From positions 1 through 33,406 of IMG/VR virus record IMGVR_UViG_3300046371_000357: DNA of 33,406 bases; one strand, written 5' to 3'. Under the pieces are notes generated by a model. That model searched no databases, was not told the origin of the DNA, and saw nothing but the letters and a program-made list of their open reading frames with translations. Positions 7,807 through 15,518 of this stretch are shown here, one piece after another. The DNA is from a virus. The position numbers and the translations under genes were made by a program. Within the stretch, counting starts at the first letter, position 1. Each line of letters begins with the position of its first letter.

Positions 7807-8500
7807 TGATCTTGCAAATGTATTTAATAATTTAGAAGAACTAGATTATGAATACATTGACGCTGGTAGTCAAATTTGGGTAGTGGATAATTTTTTACCT
7901 CAGTACATTTTTGATGAAATTTTAAAAGAAAATGACAACCCTGTAGCATGGGAACGAGATCAACTTATTAAGCATCCTTTACCTGAGGTTCTTAGATATG
8001 AGAACAATAAGTTTTATGACATGCCAGTAACTGAGGCGGTCACTAATCATTTAAATTCAGGTAAGTTTATGCGGTGGGTGGAAAAACTTTGTCACGAGGA
8101 TGGTTTGTTGCCTGACCCTTATGTTTGGGGAGGCGGTATTGTTAAAATGCCAAGAGGTAAAACAATTACCTTACATACAGATTTTACATGGAACGCAAAA
8201 ATACGATGTGAACATTATATGAACATTGCCTTATATTTAAATGAGGAGTGGCGTCCAGAGTGGAATGGTAGTTTACAGTTTTGGAACAATAATTCTACAG
8301 AATGCCTTGCTGATATAGATATCAAACCCAATAGATTAATCTTCTGGGACAACCCTACAAAAGTTATTCATGGATTTGCAGAAGGTTTGAACTGCCCTGA
8401 GGATATTACCAGGGATGTCCTAATGGTATTTTATTATAAAAGCAATAGTTTCCCCGATGAAAAACCTTCCAAGTCCACACTTAATCGGAAAGATATCTGA
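7799..8500 (+). CDS. 2OG/Fe(II) oxygenase, prolyl-4-hydroxylase-like
   Basis: A 233-residue protein of the P4H-like branch of 2OG oxygenases. It has an HxD in TLHTDFTWN (H126, D128), strands MNIALYLNEEW and GSLQFW, a distal His in KVIHGFAEG (H191) and Arg205 in the last strand (ITRDVLMVFYY). This is longer and closer to the classical family than the two small oxygenases upstream. ATG 7799 overlaps the uvsX stop by 8 bases; an in-frame ATG at 7736 lies inside uvsX and is unlikely. Its presence between uvsX and gp41 makes three oxygenases interleaved with replication genes. Confidence 0.86.
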   Translation: MLNDLANVFNNLEELDYEYIDAGSQIWVVDNFLPQYIFDEILKENDNPVAWERDQLIKHPLPEVLRYENNKFYDMPVTEAVTNHLNSGKFMRWVEKLCHEDGLLPDPYVWGGGIVKMPRGKTITLHTDFTWNAKIRCEHYMNIALYLNEEWRPEWNGSLQFWNNNSTECLADIDIKPNRLIFWDNPTKVIHGFAEGLNCPEDITRDVLMVFYYKSNSFPDEKPSKSTLNRKDI

Positions 8501-8727
8501 TGGCTGATAATTCAAAAATTATAATTTCTCTGACAGACATACTCGATCAAAGAATTCGTAAAGAACAAGAAATTGAGTATTATGAAGATGAATTAAAAAA
8601 GATAGAAAGTAAATTGTTTTTTCTACGCAAGGAAAAAGAACTGACAGAATTAATCATCCAAATTATAGAGGATGAAAAGGTCATAGATTTACAAGAGCAT
8701 TTATTAGAGAAAAAAACTGATGGCTGA
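8500..8727 (+). CDS. Small coiled-coil protein between uvsX and gp41
   Basis: A 75-residue, highly charged protein with a continuous predicted coiled coil (IRKEQEIEYYEDELKKIESK, then FFLRKEKELTELIIQIIEDE). Small proteins of this type downstream of uvsX are familiar from T4-like marine phages, but no function is known to me. Its ATG overlaps the preceding stop by one base (TGATG). It may be a small accessory to UvsX or gp41; this is inference from position. Confidence 0.72.
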   Translation: MADNSKIIISLTDILDQRIRKEQEIEYYEDELKKIESKLFFLRKEKELTELIIQIIEDEKVIDLQEHLLEKKTDG

Positions 8728-8896
8728 TGTAGTGGGTCTATGTGACCGTTGTGAGGCAGAAATACTTGAAACTGATGCCGCAATGTGTTTTACTGGTGGA
8801 GATGTTGACACATATTTGTGTGAATCCTGTATAGAAGAAATTAAACGTGAATGGTTAAATGAGAATAGAGACACAAATATTATCGAATCTGATTAA
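8720..8896 (+). CDS. 58-residue zinc-ribbon protein overlapping gp41
   Basis: A short open frame encodes a 58-residue protein with two CxxC pairs: GLCDRCEAE (C8, C11) and YLCESCIEE (C34, C37), the pattern of a small zinc ribbon. It begins 8 bases before the upstream stop (overlap) and overlaps the gp41 start by 38 bases in another frame. The compact metal-knuckle pattern and the exact fit between neighbours argue it is real. It may bind DNA or RNA, or be an adaptor of the helicase operon. Confidence 0.68.
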   Translation: MADVVGLCDRCEAEILETDAAMCFTGGDVDTYLCESCIEEIKREWLNENRDTNIIESD

Positions 8897-10250
8897 TGAT
8901 GAAACTTATGTTAGGAAAGTTATTCCTTTCCTAAAAGAAGAATATTTTTCAGACTCCGAGGACAGAAAAGTTTTCACTGTTATTAAGGACTTTGTTGAAA
9001 AATACAACAGCCCCCCTAACAAAAGTGCCTTGTTAATTAGTTTGCAAGAAGATAGAACTGTCACAGAGGACTTATATGTTAAATGTGAAACAGTCATTAA
9101 TAGTTTGCGTACGGATAAAGATACAGATGCACAATGGCTTGAGGATGAAACTGAAAAGTTTTGCAAAGACAAGGCTGTTTACAATGCAATCATGCAGTCG
9201 ATTCAGATTATTGATGGGTCAGAAAAGAATCTAAGTAAAGATGCATTGCCTAGTATTTTATCTGAGGCTCTCGGTGTTGGCTTTGACAGTAACGTAGGTC
9301 ATGATTACATTGAAAACGCAGAATCTCGCTATGAATTTTATCATCGGCTTGAAGAAAAAATGCCTTTCGACTTGGACTTCTTCAATAAAATTACTGAAGG
9401 TGGTTTATCTAATAAAACATTGAACATTGCACTTGCAGGCACAGGCGTGGGTAAGTCCTTGTTTATGTGTCATATGGCGGCTGGTGCAATTGCACAAGGT
9501 AAAAATGTTTTGTATATTACACTTGAAATGGCAGAGGAACGTATTGCAGAACGTATTGATGCAAACATGATGAACGTGGCTATTCAAGATTTGAAAGACT
9601 TGTCAAAGTCTATGTTTACACAACGTATTGACAAAATTAAGAACAAGATTGAAGGTCGTCTTGTCATTAAAGAATATCCTACAGCTTCGGCACATGCTGG
9701 ACACTTTAAAGCATTGTTGTCAGAGTTGAAGTTAAAGAGAACATTTGTTCCTGATATTATCTTCATTGATTATCTGAACATTTGTGCGAGTTCCCGCTTC
9801 CGGGCAAATGCTAATGCTAACTCCTATACTATCATTAAGAGCATTGCCGAAGAGTTGCGGGGACTCGCAGTTGAATTTGATTTGCCTATTGTCAGTGCTA
9901 CACAAACAACAAGAAGTGGTTATGCAAATAGTGATGTAGAACTGACAGATACATCTGAGTCTTTTGGTTTGCCTGCAACGGCTGACTTGATGTTTGCTCT
10001 TATCTCCACAGAGGAGTTAGAACAACAAGGTCAAATTATGGTGAAACAGTTGAAGAACAGATATTCAGATCCGACAAAGAACAAACGTTTTATGGTCGGT
10101 GTAGATAGAAGCAAGATGCGTCTGTATGATTTGGATACTGAAGCACAGAAAACTATTTCGGACTCTGGTCAAGATGATGACACTGCATTGTTTGATAAAA
10201 CTGAATTTAATATCCGCCGAGTGGAAGATTATTCAAGCATCAAGTTTTAA
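8859..10250 (+). CDS. 41: Replicative DNA helicase gp41 (DnaB-like)
   Basis: This is the hexameric 5'-3' replicative helicase that works with primase gp61. The 463-residue product (T4: 475) has an N-terminal helical domain and a RecA-like motor: Walker A GTGVGKS (194-200), TLEMAEERIAERI, Walker B IIFIDYLN (D304), and the SATQTTRSG sensor motif. The ATG lies within the small Zn-ribbon gene. No strong Shine-Dalgarno is seen, so expression may depend on coupling. In T4 gene 61 is adjacent; here gp61 is about 22 kb downstream. Confidence 0.96.
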   Translation: MRIETQILSNLINDETYVRKVIPFLKEEYFSDSEDRKVFTVIKDFVEKYNSPPNKSALLISLQEDRTVTEDLYVKCETVINSLRTDKDTDAQWLEDETEKFCKDKAVYNAIMQSIQIIDGSEKNLSKDALPSILSEALGVGFDSNVGHDYIENAESRYEFYHRLEEKMPFDLDFFNKITEGGLSNKTLNIALAGTGVGKSLFMCHMAAGAIAQGKNVLYITLEMAEERIAERIDANMMNVAIQDLKDLSKSMFTQRIDKIKNKIEGRLVIKEYPTASAHAGHFKALLSELKLKRTFVPDIIFIDYLNICASSRFRANANANSYTIIKSIAEELRGLAVEFDLPIVSATQTTRSGYANSDVELTDTSESFGLPATADLMFALISTEELEQQGQIMVKQLKNRYSDPTKNKRFMVGVDRSKMRLYDLDTEAQKTISDSGQDDDTALFDKTEFNIRRVEDYSSIKF

Positions 10251-10265
10251 TACTAAATAGTATGT

Positions 10266-11765
10266 ATGACATATGATGCAATCTTTATCAATAGCCATCC
10301 TGTAGAAAATACAAAAGTTAGAGGGCTAGGTCCTCACTTGTTGGCAAATGAATTACGCCGCCATGGTTACACTGCCATGGTGTTAGATTATATTGAACAC
10401 TGGACATTAGAAGAATATAATACGGCAATGGAAAAATTTGTCGGAAAAAATACACGACTTATAGGATTTTCTTTAACATGGGCATATGCAGGTTTAGGTA
10501 GCGAAACTAAAGTAGGGTTAGGAATATATTATGATAAGGATATTTCGGGTGATACTCTTGTAGGAAACTATCTAGTAAATGGCAACATGAACAGAATGCT
10601 TTCTATGGTTCCAAGATTCAATGATACTGAACCACCTAAAGTTATGGTAGGAGGTAGTAAAGCTAGAACAATTGAAAAAATGTTTGACGAACGTGTTGAC
10701 CATGTTATGGCAGGGTATAGTGAAACACAAATAATAGATCTAATGGAAGGTAAGGAATTGCCTCGCATTATTGACCATGATACCAAGGCTCATTGTGAAC
10801 ATACAGGTTATGATTTTGCAGTTGCAAAAACACAATGGGCTAAAGAAACTTTTTTGTCCTCTGATGAAATTGTGCCTATTGAATGTTCCCGAGGTTGTAG
10901 ATTTAAATGTAAGTTCTGCAACTTTCCTTTGATAGGAATGAAACATGTAGCTGCCTATACAAAGACTAAAGAAACTTTTAGAGACGAACTAGTACGCAAT
11001 TATGAAAATTTTGGTATAACTAAGTATTCAATTCAGGACGATACTTTTAACGATAGAATAGAAAAAGTAAGATTGTTTGCAGAAGTTGTGGATTCACTTC
11101 CTTTCGATATTAAGTTTTGGTGTTATTTAAGAGCGGATATGCTCGTGACACAACCCGAACAAAAAGAATTACTACATCAAATGGGATTGTGTGCAACATG
11201 GTTTGGCATTGAAACATATTGTAGAAAAGCAGGGCAGGTTGTTGGTAAAGGAACAGATCCTGAAAAAATAAAAGAAATGCTGTATGAGGTAAGGGACATG
11301 TGGAAAGGTGATGTCTTTATTCAACAGGGTTACATTGTTGGTTTGCCCCATGAAACAAAAAAAGACGTTGCTGAAAGTGTTGAATGGCTTTCCAAAGATA
11401 CATGTCCTGTTGACAATGCTTTAATGATACCATTATTCATTGCACCTAAAGAAGTGCAGAAACAATATCATATTAATTATCTTTCGGAGTTTGATAGAAC
11501 ATATCAAATGTATGGTTATGAGTTTCCTGATGCACATAAAGCACCTGAGACTCCTGTAGAAAGAGCCGCAGAGATTTCAATGTGGACAAAGAATGATGAC
11601 ACAGATATAAATTCTTTTCAGGAAGCATATATGCTAACACAAAAATATCAACCTATATTGGATAAGAAAAAACCAATATATCCTGTAGAAGATTTTTATG
11701 AAAGTGCGCGGCAAAACTTTACCAATTTGAGAGAAACATATATTACACCTCTTTTAAACTTATAA
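10266..11765 (+). CDS. Radical SAM enzyme with N-terminal B12-binding-like region
   Basis: A 499-residue protein carrying the [4Fe-4S] CX3CX2C motif in CSRGCRFKCKFCNF (C211, C215, C218), which defines radical SAM enzymes. The N-terminal 150 residues (DAIFINSHP...GLGPHLLANELRRHGY... then PPKVMVGGSKA...VDHVMAGYSE) look like the Rossmann region found before B12-type radical SAM domains, but the cobalamin motif DxHxxG is not clear. The last 150 residues are a variable C-terminal domain. The reaction is unknown. The gene has a weak late-like sequence (ACTAAATA, 10252-10259) and no Shine-Dalgarno. Confidence 0.85.
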   Translation: MTYDAIFINSHPVENTKVRGLGPHLLANELRRHGYTAMVLDYIEHWTLEEYNTAMEKFVGKNTRLIGFSLTWAYAGLGSETKVGLGIYYDKDISGDTLVGNYLVNGNMNRMLSMVPRFNDTEPPKVMVGGSKARTIEKMFDERVDHVMAGYSETQIIDLMEGKELPRIIDHDTKAHCEHTGYDFAVAKTQWAKETFLSSDEIVPIECSRGCRFKCKFCNFPLIGMKHVAAYTKTKETFRDELVRNYENFGITKYSIQDDTFNDRIEKVRLFAEVVDSLPFDIKFWCYLRADMLVTQPEQKELLHQMGLCATWFGIETYCRKAGQVVGKGTDPEKIKEMLYEVRDMWKGDVFIQQGYIVGLPHETKKDVAESVEWLSKDTCPVDNALMIPLFIAPKEVQKQYHINYLSEFDRTYQMYGYEFPDAHKAPETPVERAAEISMWTKNDDTDINSFQEAYMLTQKYQPILDKKKPIYPVEDFYESARQNFTNLRETYITPLLNL

Positions 11766-11768
11766 ATA
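11761..11768 (+). promoter_or_regulatory. T4-type late promoter of the lysis cluster
   Basis: An exact TATAAATA begins within the last codons of the radical SAM gene and lies 21 bases before the next ATG, leaving room for the AAGGAG at about 11778. It would drive the small membrane protein, spanin, DUF1353-like and EF-hand genes as one late operon. Confidence 0.7.
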
Positions 11769-11788
11769 AAAAAAGTAAGGAGAATATT

Positions 11789-11953
11789 ATGATAGATTTT
11801 ATTACATCCAGAATTAAAGAACGGACATCTATTGACGGTCTTATTCTTATTGGAGCAGGAATTACTTTCCTAATTTTAAAACCAATTGCAAACTTAGTCG
11901 CCCTCGGAGCAATCGCATATGGCGGCTGGACTTTTTATAAGAAAGAGGACTAA
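11789..11953 (+). CDS. Small membrane protein heading the lysis cluster
   Basis: A 54-residue protein with one or two hydrophobic segments (GLILIGAGITFLIL and IANLVALGAIAYGGWTF) separated by KP. It begins with an amphipathic charged stretch and ends KKED. A good Shine-Dalgarno (AAGGAG) precedes it, a late promoter lies just upstream, and its stop overlaps the i-spanin start (TAATG). A short hydrophobic protein directly before spanins could be a holin or antiholin, but the sequence does not prove it. Confidence 0.7.
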   Translation: MIDFITSRIKERTSIDGLILIGAGITFLILKPIANLVALGAIAYGGWTFYKKED

Positions 11954-12339
11954 TGTTTAGATTATACGGACTAATTGCAGTAGTCGGTGTTGTTGGCGCA
12001 GTTCTGTTTGGTGCCTGGTGGGAATATCGAGATATGCAAAAACGTATTGCTACCCTAAGGGAAAATAATGCTAAGTTAGAAACTGTGGCAAGAGCAAACG
12101 CAGAAGCACTACAACAGGCAACAGAATTTGCTGAACAAATGGAAGCAAATAATTTAGAACTACAAGCAAACTTACAAAAAGCCGAAGCGTATAAAGATCA
12201 ATTAATGAGTAAGTTTCAAAAACATAATTTAACAAAATTATCTTTGGCTAAACCTGGTTTAATAGAAAGGAGAATCAACGATGCTACGAAAGAAGTTTTT
12301 GACGATATCGAGTCTCTTACTACTATCAACAGTAATTAG
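11953..12339 (+). CDS. Inner-membrane spanin (Rz-like)
   Basis: A 128-residue protein with an N-terminal transmembrane segment (about residues 5-22, LIAVVGVVGAVLFGAWW) followed by a long periplasmic coiled coil (RDMQKRIATLRENNAKLE onward, Ala/Glu-rich). This is the architecture of i-spanins, which link to an outer-membrane lipoprotein and disrupt the outer membrane at lysis. The strongest support is the next gene, a lipoprotein starting inside this one in another frame, the classic Rz/Rz1 overlap. Confidence 0.85.
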   Translation: MFRLYGLIAVVGVVGAVLFGAWWEYRDMQKRIATLRENNAKLETVARANAEALQQATEFAEQMEANNLELQANLQKAEAYKDQLMSKFQKHNLTKLSLAKPGLIERRINDATKEVFDDIESLTTINSN

Positions 12340-12676
12340 TGGTTGCTCTATCTTTCGGTTACCAGAAGACCGAGTCGTGGTGCAGAATCAAATGGTCGAG
12401 CGAAAAATTCCATTGCAGGGTAATCCTAAGCCAGTAACGTTAGGTGACCCACAATTTTATGTTGTTACCGAAGAAAACTTTGAAGAGTTTTTGGCTAACT
12501 TTATAAAAGAGAATGGTCAACCTTGGGTATTTTATGCTATGGGTGTTCGCTCCTATGAGACACTTGCATTGAACGTTGCAGAAACACGCCGTTATTTAGA
12601 ACAACAGAAGCAAATCATTATCTACTATGAGAGTGCTATTACTGGGGAAAAACAAGAAGAGCCCAAGGAGGAATAA
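12281..12676 (+). CDS. Outer-membrane spanin lipoprotein (Rz1-like)
   Basis: A 131-residue predicted lipoprotein: basic start (MLRKK), hydrophobic stretch (FLTISSLLLLSTVIS) and lipobox VISGC with Cys22 as the lipidation site. The mature part has a short Pro-containing region (KIPLQGNPKPVTL) and a C-terminal helix (TRRYLEQQKQIIIYYESAI). The start overlaps the i-spanin gene by 59 bases in a different frame, with GAAAGGAGA just upstream. This implies a Gram-negative host with an outer membrane. It is larger than lambda Rz1 but the pairing is convincing. Confidence 0.85.
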   Translation: MLRKKFLTISSLLLLSTVISGCSIFRLPEDRVVVQNQMVERKIPLQGNPKPVTLGDPQFYVVTEENFEEFLANFIKENGQPWVFYAMGVRSYETLALNVAETRRYLEQQKQIIIYYESAITGEKQEEPKEE

Positions 12677-13276
12677 ATGGATTTTATAGTTGACCAACTT
12701 ATCACATGGTGGCAGTTTACTATATTTGGTATTTTAGTTATTGTTGGATTTATTGCCAACAAACTAGGCGTTGATCAGGATGAACCAATTGTAAATTTAG
12801 AATATAAAGAAATGCCTCACATGCAACCTATTACAATTGCTACGGCGGGCAAAGGATTTTGGGGCGCCATATGGATGTGGTTGACAGGTGTTCGCACATG
12901 GGAAGTTGCTAAGGATTGGCATTTTTCAGTAAAGGGTGAGGATTATGTTATTCCTAAAGGATTCGTATTTGATGGTGCGTCTGTTCCTAAGTTTCTTGCC
13001 ACATGGCTATCACCAACAGGTGTATTGCTCATAGGTGGTTTGGTGCATGACTATGCCTACAAATATACTGTTCTACTTAAAAAAGGTAAGAAGGAATCTT
13101 CTGAGCCAATGACACAGAAAGAAGCAGATATTTTGTTTCGTGACATAGGCATTGAACAGAATGGCTTTCATCTTCTTAACTATCTAGCATATTGGGCTTT
13201 GAGAGTAGGTGGCTTTGTAGCCTGGAACGGTCATCGGGAACGTGACTGTAAAGTAAAATACTTGGGAGAGAAGTAA
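12677..13276 (+). CDS. DUF1353-like protein with N-terminal membrane anchor
   Basis: A 199-residue protein with an N-terminal transmembrane helix (about 12-30, WWQFTIFGILVIVGFIANKL). The C-terminal domain matches the DUF1353 pattern: IPKGFVFDGASVPKFLA, GGLVHDYAYKY, and KEADILFRDIGIEQNG with GHRERD near the end. DUF1353 proteins are common in phages and prophages, often in lysis or tail regions, and their function is not established. It sits between o-spanin and an EF-hand two-TM protein, so a role at the envelope during lysis is plausible. Confidence 0.78.
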   Translation: MDFIVDQLITWWQFTIFGILVIVGFIANKLGVDQDEPIVNLEYKEMPHMQPITIATAGKGFWGAIWMWLTGVRTWEVAKDWHFSVKGEDYVIPKGFVFDGASVPKFLATWLSPTGVLLIGGLVHDYAYKYTVLLKKGKKESSEPMTQKEADILFRDIGIEQNGFHLLNYLAYWALRVGGFVAWNGHRERDCKVKYLGEK

Positions 13277-13581
13277 TGTCCGAACATCATCCAGCCGATA
13301 CAAATGGTGACGGCAAAGTAAGTGAACAGGAAGAACATTTATACCTAGAGTTCAAACGTAAAGAGCTCGAGGATGCTGATGCAATGCGAGATGCCCAACG
13401 TAAAATGGCTTGGTATTCTCTTGCAGGTATGCTTTTGTATCCAGCGGCAGTTGTTGTTGCAAACTTAGTAGGACTTGATAAAGCGGCTGACATTCTCGGT
13501 GATATGGCATCCGTTTACTTTGTTTCTGTTGCGGCTATCGTGGCTGCCTTTTTTGGTTCGCAGGCTTACGGAAAAAAATAA
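13276..13581 (+). CDS. EF-hand-bearing two-TM protein, holin candidate
   Basis: A 101-residue protein with an N-terminal calcium-loop motif (ADTNGDGKVSEQE, residues 7-19; D8, N10, D12, K14, S16, E19 in the D-x-[DN]-x-D-G arrangement). A charged helix follows, then two hydrophobic segments (about 46-67 and 80-97) and a short basic tail (GKK). Small size, two membrane spans and location in the spanin cluster suggest a holin. The EF-hand loop is an unusual addition and could make it respond to calcium or stabilise an exposed N-terminus. Confidence 0.72.
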   Translation: MSEHHPADTNGDGKVSEQEEHLYLEFKRKELEDADAMRDAQRKMAWYSLAGMLLYPAAVVVANLVGLDKAADILGDMASVYFVSVAAIVAAFFGSQAYGKK

Positions 13582-13582
13582 T

Positions 13583-14539
13583 GTGAACAAATTTTTGTTA
13601 ATGCAAAGTTTGGGAGGATTCACCCATGATTGGAATACAATATTTCAGTCTAATGTTGATACCTTCATACAAGCAGAAGAATATGATTTTACATCCCCTA
13701 CCTTTTTTAAGGACCTTAAAAAATATAACCGTAAAAATTATAACTTTGTTCTCGGCGGAACACAAAATAGTGTAAGTGCAAAATATCTCGATTTTGGTGA
13801 GGTAAAATACTGGTCAGACTATTTTGCATATAAATTAGCTTATTATTTAAATGTTGAAAAATATTTAGAAATTTTAAAACCTCAAGACATAACAATCCCC
13901 TTTACATTTTATGTGAGAAACTCCCGTGAGTTTCGAGAATATCTACATAATAATCTGCGTCAAAAGGATGTTTTAAAATATGGTGATTGGAGTTACAACG
14001 ATAATTCCTTAGACGATCAAATAATATATCTGCCTGTAGAAAAACAACTATCCTCTTTTTACAATCCTTTAGGATTACATCTTAAATCATACAACAATTC
14101 TTTTTTGGATATTGTGTGTGAAACATATAATGATGAACAGGAAAAATATTACATAACAGAAAAAACTTGGCGACCTATTCTTTGGGGTAAACCTTTCTTA
14201 ATTGCGGGTATATCAGGTATCAATAAAAGAATGGAAAAAATGGGTTTCAAATTGTTTGACGAAATAATAGATTATTCTTTTGATGCAGAATATGATTGGC
14301 AAAAAAGAATGACGATAATTTCTGAACAAGTTGTAAAACTTTGTAAATCTAATCATAATTTTAATGAATTATATTATGATGTGTTGTATCCCAAGATAAA
14401 TCATAATAGAGCTTTATTGATGAATAACATATTGAAACAAAAAGACATACCTGAGGTATGTTTACAAGTCCCACTTTACTCAGAATACATAAAAGGTGCT
14501 CAAAAAAATATCGAAAAAGTGCTTGACATTTGGTCCTAA
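13583..14539 (+). CDS. Putative glycosyltransferase-like protein
   Basis: A 318-residue soluble protein. The best clue is YYITEKTWRPILWGKPFLIAG (residues about 189-209); an E-K-x-x-R/P-I-x-x-x-x-P-F pattern is typical of fucosyltransferase-like (GT10-type) and related phage glycosyltransferases. No DXD motif is obvious. Start GTG 13583 follows the previous stop by one base; ATG 13601 is an alternative, and an in-frame ATG at 13475 lies inside the upstream gene. Its last codons overlap the first copy of the 48-bp promoter repeat. It is more AT-rich than its neighbours, like the other accessory enzymes here. Confidence 0.6.
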   Translation: MNKFLLMQSLGGFTHDWNTIFQSNVDTFIQAEEYDFTSPTFFKDLKKYNRKNYNFVLGGTQNSVSAKYLDFGEVKYWSDYFAYKLAYYLNVEKYLEILKPQDITIPFTFYVRNSREFREYLHNNLRQKDVLKYGDWSYNDNSLDDQIIYLPVEKQLSSFYNPLGLHLKSYNNSFLDIVCETYNDEQEKYYITEKTWRPILWGKPFLIAGISGINKRMEKMGFKLFDEIIDYSFDAEYDWQKRMTIISEQVVKLCKSNHNFNELYYDVLYPKINHNRALLMNNILKQKDIPEVCLQVPLYSEYIKGAQKNIEKVLDIWS

Positions 14540-14566
14540 ATATGCCATTATAAGATATAGTTAGGA
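14519..14566 (+). repeat. 48-bp direct repeat carrying a promoter, copy 1
   Basis: This is the first of two copies that match at 47 of 48 positions (second at 14895-14942). It contains TTGACA (14523-14528) and, 17 bases on, CATTAT (14546-14551), or TATAAG with a 20-base spacer. It ends in TTAGGA, the start of a ribosome-binding region. The last codons and stop of the glycosyltransferase-like gene lie inside it. It drives the gene at 14581. Confidence 0.8.
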
Positions 14567-14580
14567 AAAAGGAGTTAGCT

Positions 14581-14889
14581 ATGAATTTCGATAAACTTAT
14601 TGATTGCATTGAAACCGACTATAACAACTGGTGTGACCGCGCTAATATTAAGTATAAGCGGGACTATGTTTACACCATTGAACTTGGTCGTAAATATGCT
14701 AAAATTGTCAAAGATGATGGTCAAAAATCTGTTTGGGGTTTTGTCCAACTCGTAGATGACAAAAAATTCCGTAAAGGTGATATTCTTATGGCAGCCGGCT
14801 GGCAAGGTCCTGCCCGTAATAAAGCTCGGGGCAATGTCCTGGACGAAACTTTTGACATGGTAAACTGGACTGGTCCTGCATATCTTTAA
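14581..14889 (+). CDS. Conserved small protein, unknown function
   Basis: A 102-residue soluble protein. The central part (KRDYVYTIELGRKYAKIVKD) is followed by VWGFVQLVDDKKFRKGDILMAAGWQGPARN, a beta-rich layout reminiscent of small single-domain phage proteins. There are no cysteine motifs or membrane segments. Strong AAGGAG at about 14569 and a promoter in the 48-bp repeat precede it, so it is probably expressed early by host polymerase. I do not recognise a function. Confidence 0.72.
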   Translation: MNFDKLIDCIETDYNNWCDRANIKYKRDYVYTIELGRKYAKIVKDDGQKSVWGFVQLVDDKKFRKGDILMAAGWQGPARNKARGNVLDETFDMVNWTGPAYL

Positions 14890-14894
14890 AAAGA

Positions 14895-14942
14895 GTGCTT
14901 GACATTTGGTCCAAAATATGCCATTATAAGATATAGTTAGGA
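14895..14942 (+). repeat. 48-bp direct repeat carrying a promoter, copy 2
   Basis: The second copy has one mismatch, an A where copy 1 has the T of the upstream gene's TAA stop. It has the same TTGACA (14899-14904) and candidate -10 positions, and ends in the AGGA of the ribosome site for the gene at 14953. It retains, untranslated, the bases that encode the C-terminal residues of the glycosyltransferase-like protein in copy 1. Confidence 0.8.
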
Positions 14943-14952
14943 GTAAATTGAT

Positions 14953-15201
14953 ATGTTAGATAATGAAATGACTACCGCTGAATATTATGAAACACTTTTT
15001 AATAGCACGTTCTTATACAAGACGTTGGATTTAAAAACAGGTGAGGAAATCGAGGTAGAAGCTCGTATCACCAATGTTCTTGACGGTCCCGGTGCAGATC
15101 GCCGTGACTATTGCGTTGTCGAAGGTATACAAGACTGGGAAGTCGATATGCCTCTTGAGAACTTTCTGAAGAACTGTTCTGGGATTAAGGAGGCGGCGTA
15201 A
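14953..15201 (+). CDS. Small hypothetical protein
   Basis: An 82-residue acidic protein (TTAEYYETLFNSTFLYKTLD, then TGEEIEVEARITNVLDGPGAD, ending LENFLKNCSGIKEAA). The middle looks like a small beta domain. Preceded by AGGAG and the second copy of the duplicated promoter; it overlaps the next gene by one base (TAATG). Function unknown. Confidence 0.68.
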   Translation: MLDNEMTTAEYYETLFNSTFLYKTLDLKTGEEIEVEARITNVLDGPGADRRDYCVVEGIQDWEVDMPLENFLKNCSGIKEAA

Positions 15202-15518
15202 TGACATCGCAAGTATTTACTGTCGCCGGCACATCGACGACTGCAAAGGGTGTGCGTAAGGCACGTTTTGGAAATGATCTAGTTTCTCGTATTAAGAAAC
15301 TAAAAGACAATGAGGACTTGAATCTCATTGAGTTGCCTCGGGCAATGACAAAGGTGGAAGCGGCGACATATCTTTTGGACGTGCCGGCGTTTCAAAATGG
15401 TGAAAATCGAGATGCATTGCATCGTGTTATTTTCCGTAATGTTCCAAAACGACAAATTGTTCAGGTCGATACAACGGCACTTGAACTAAATAAAGAGGAT
15501 GAATTAGAAAATGTCTGA
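15201..15518 (+). CDS. Conserved small protein (MTSQVFTVAGTS type)
   Basis: A 105-residue basic-to-acidic protein. It starts SQVFTVAGTSTTAKGVRKARFGNDLVSRIKKL, then IELPRAMTKVEAATYLLD. Proteins with this start and the MTKxEAxxYL helix recur in marine T4-like phages, with no known role. Short ribosome site (GGAGG) upstream; its ATG overlaps the previous stop and its own end overlaps the next gene by 8 bases, so three genes form one unit from the 14895 promoter. Confidence 0.7.
   Translation: MTSQVFTVAGTSTTAKGVRKARFGNDLVSRIKKLKDNEDLNLIELPRAMTKVEAATYLLDVPAFQNGENRDALHRVIFRNVPKRQIVQVDTTALELNKEDELENV

Noticed and set aside
3215-10250. Possible inteins, introns or split genes in gp43, uvsX and gp41
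   Set aside because: All three are uninterrupted with motifs at normal spacing.
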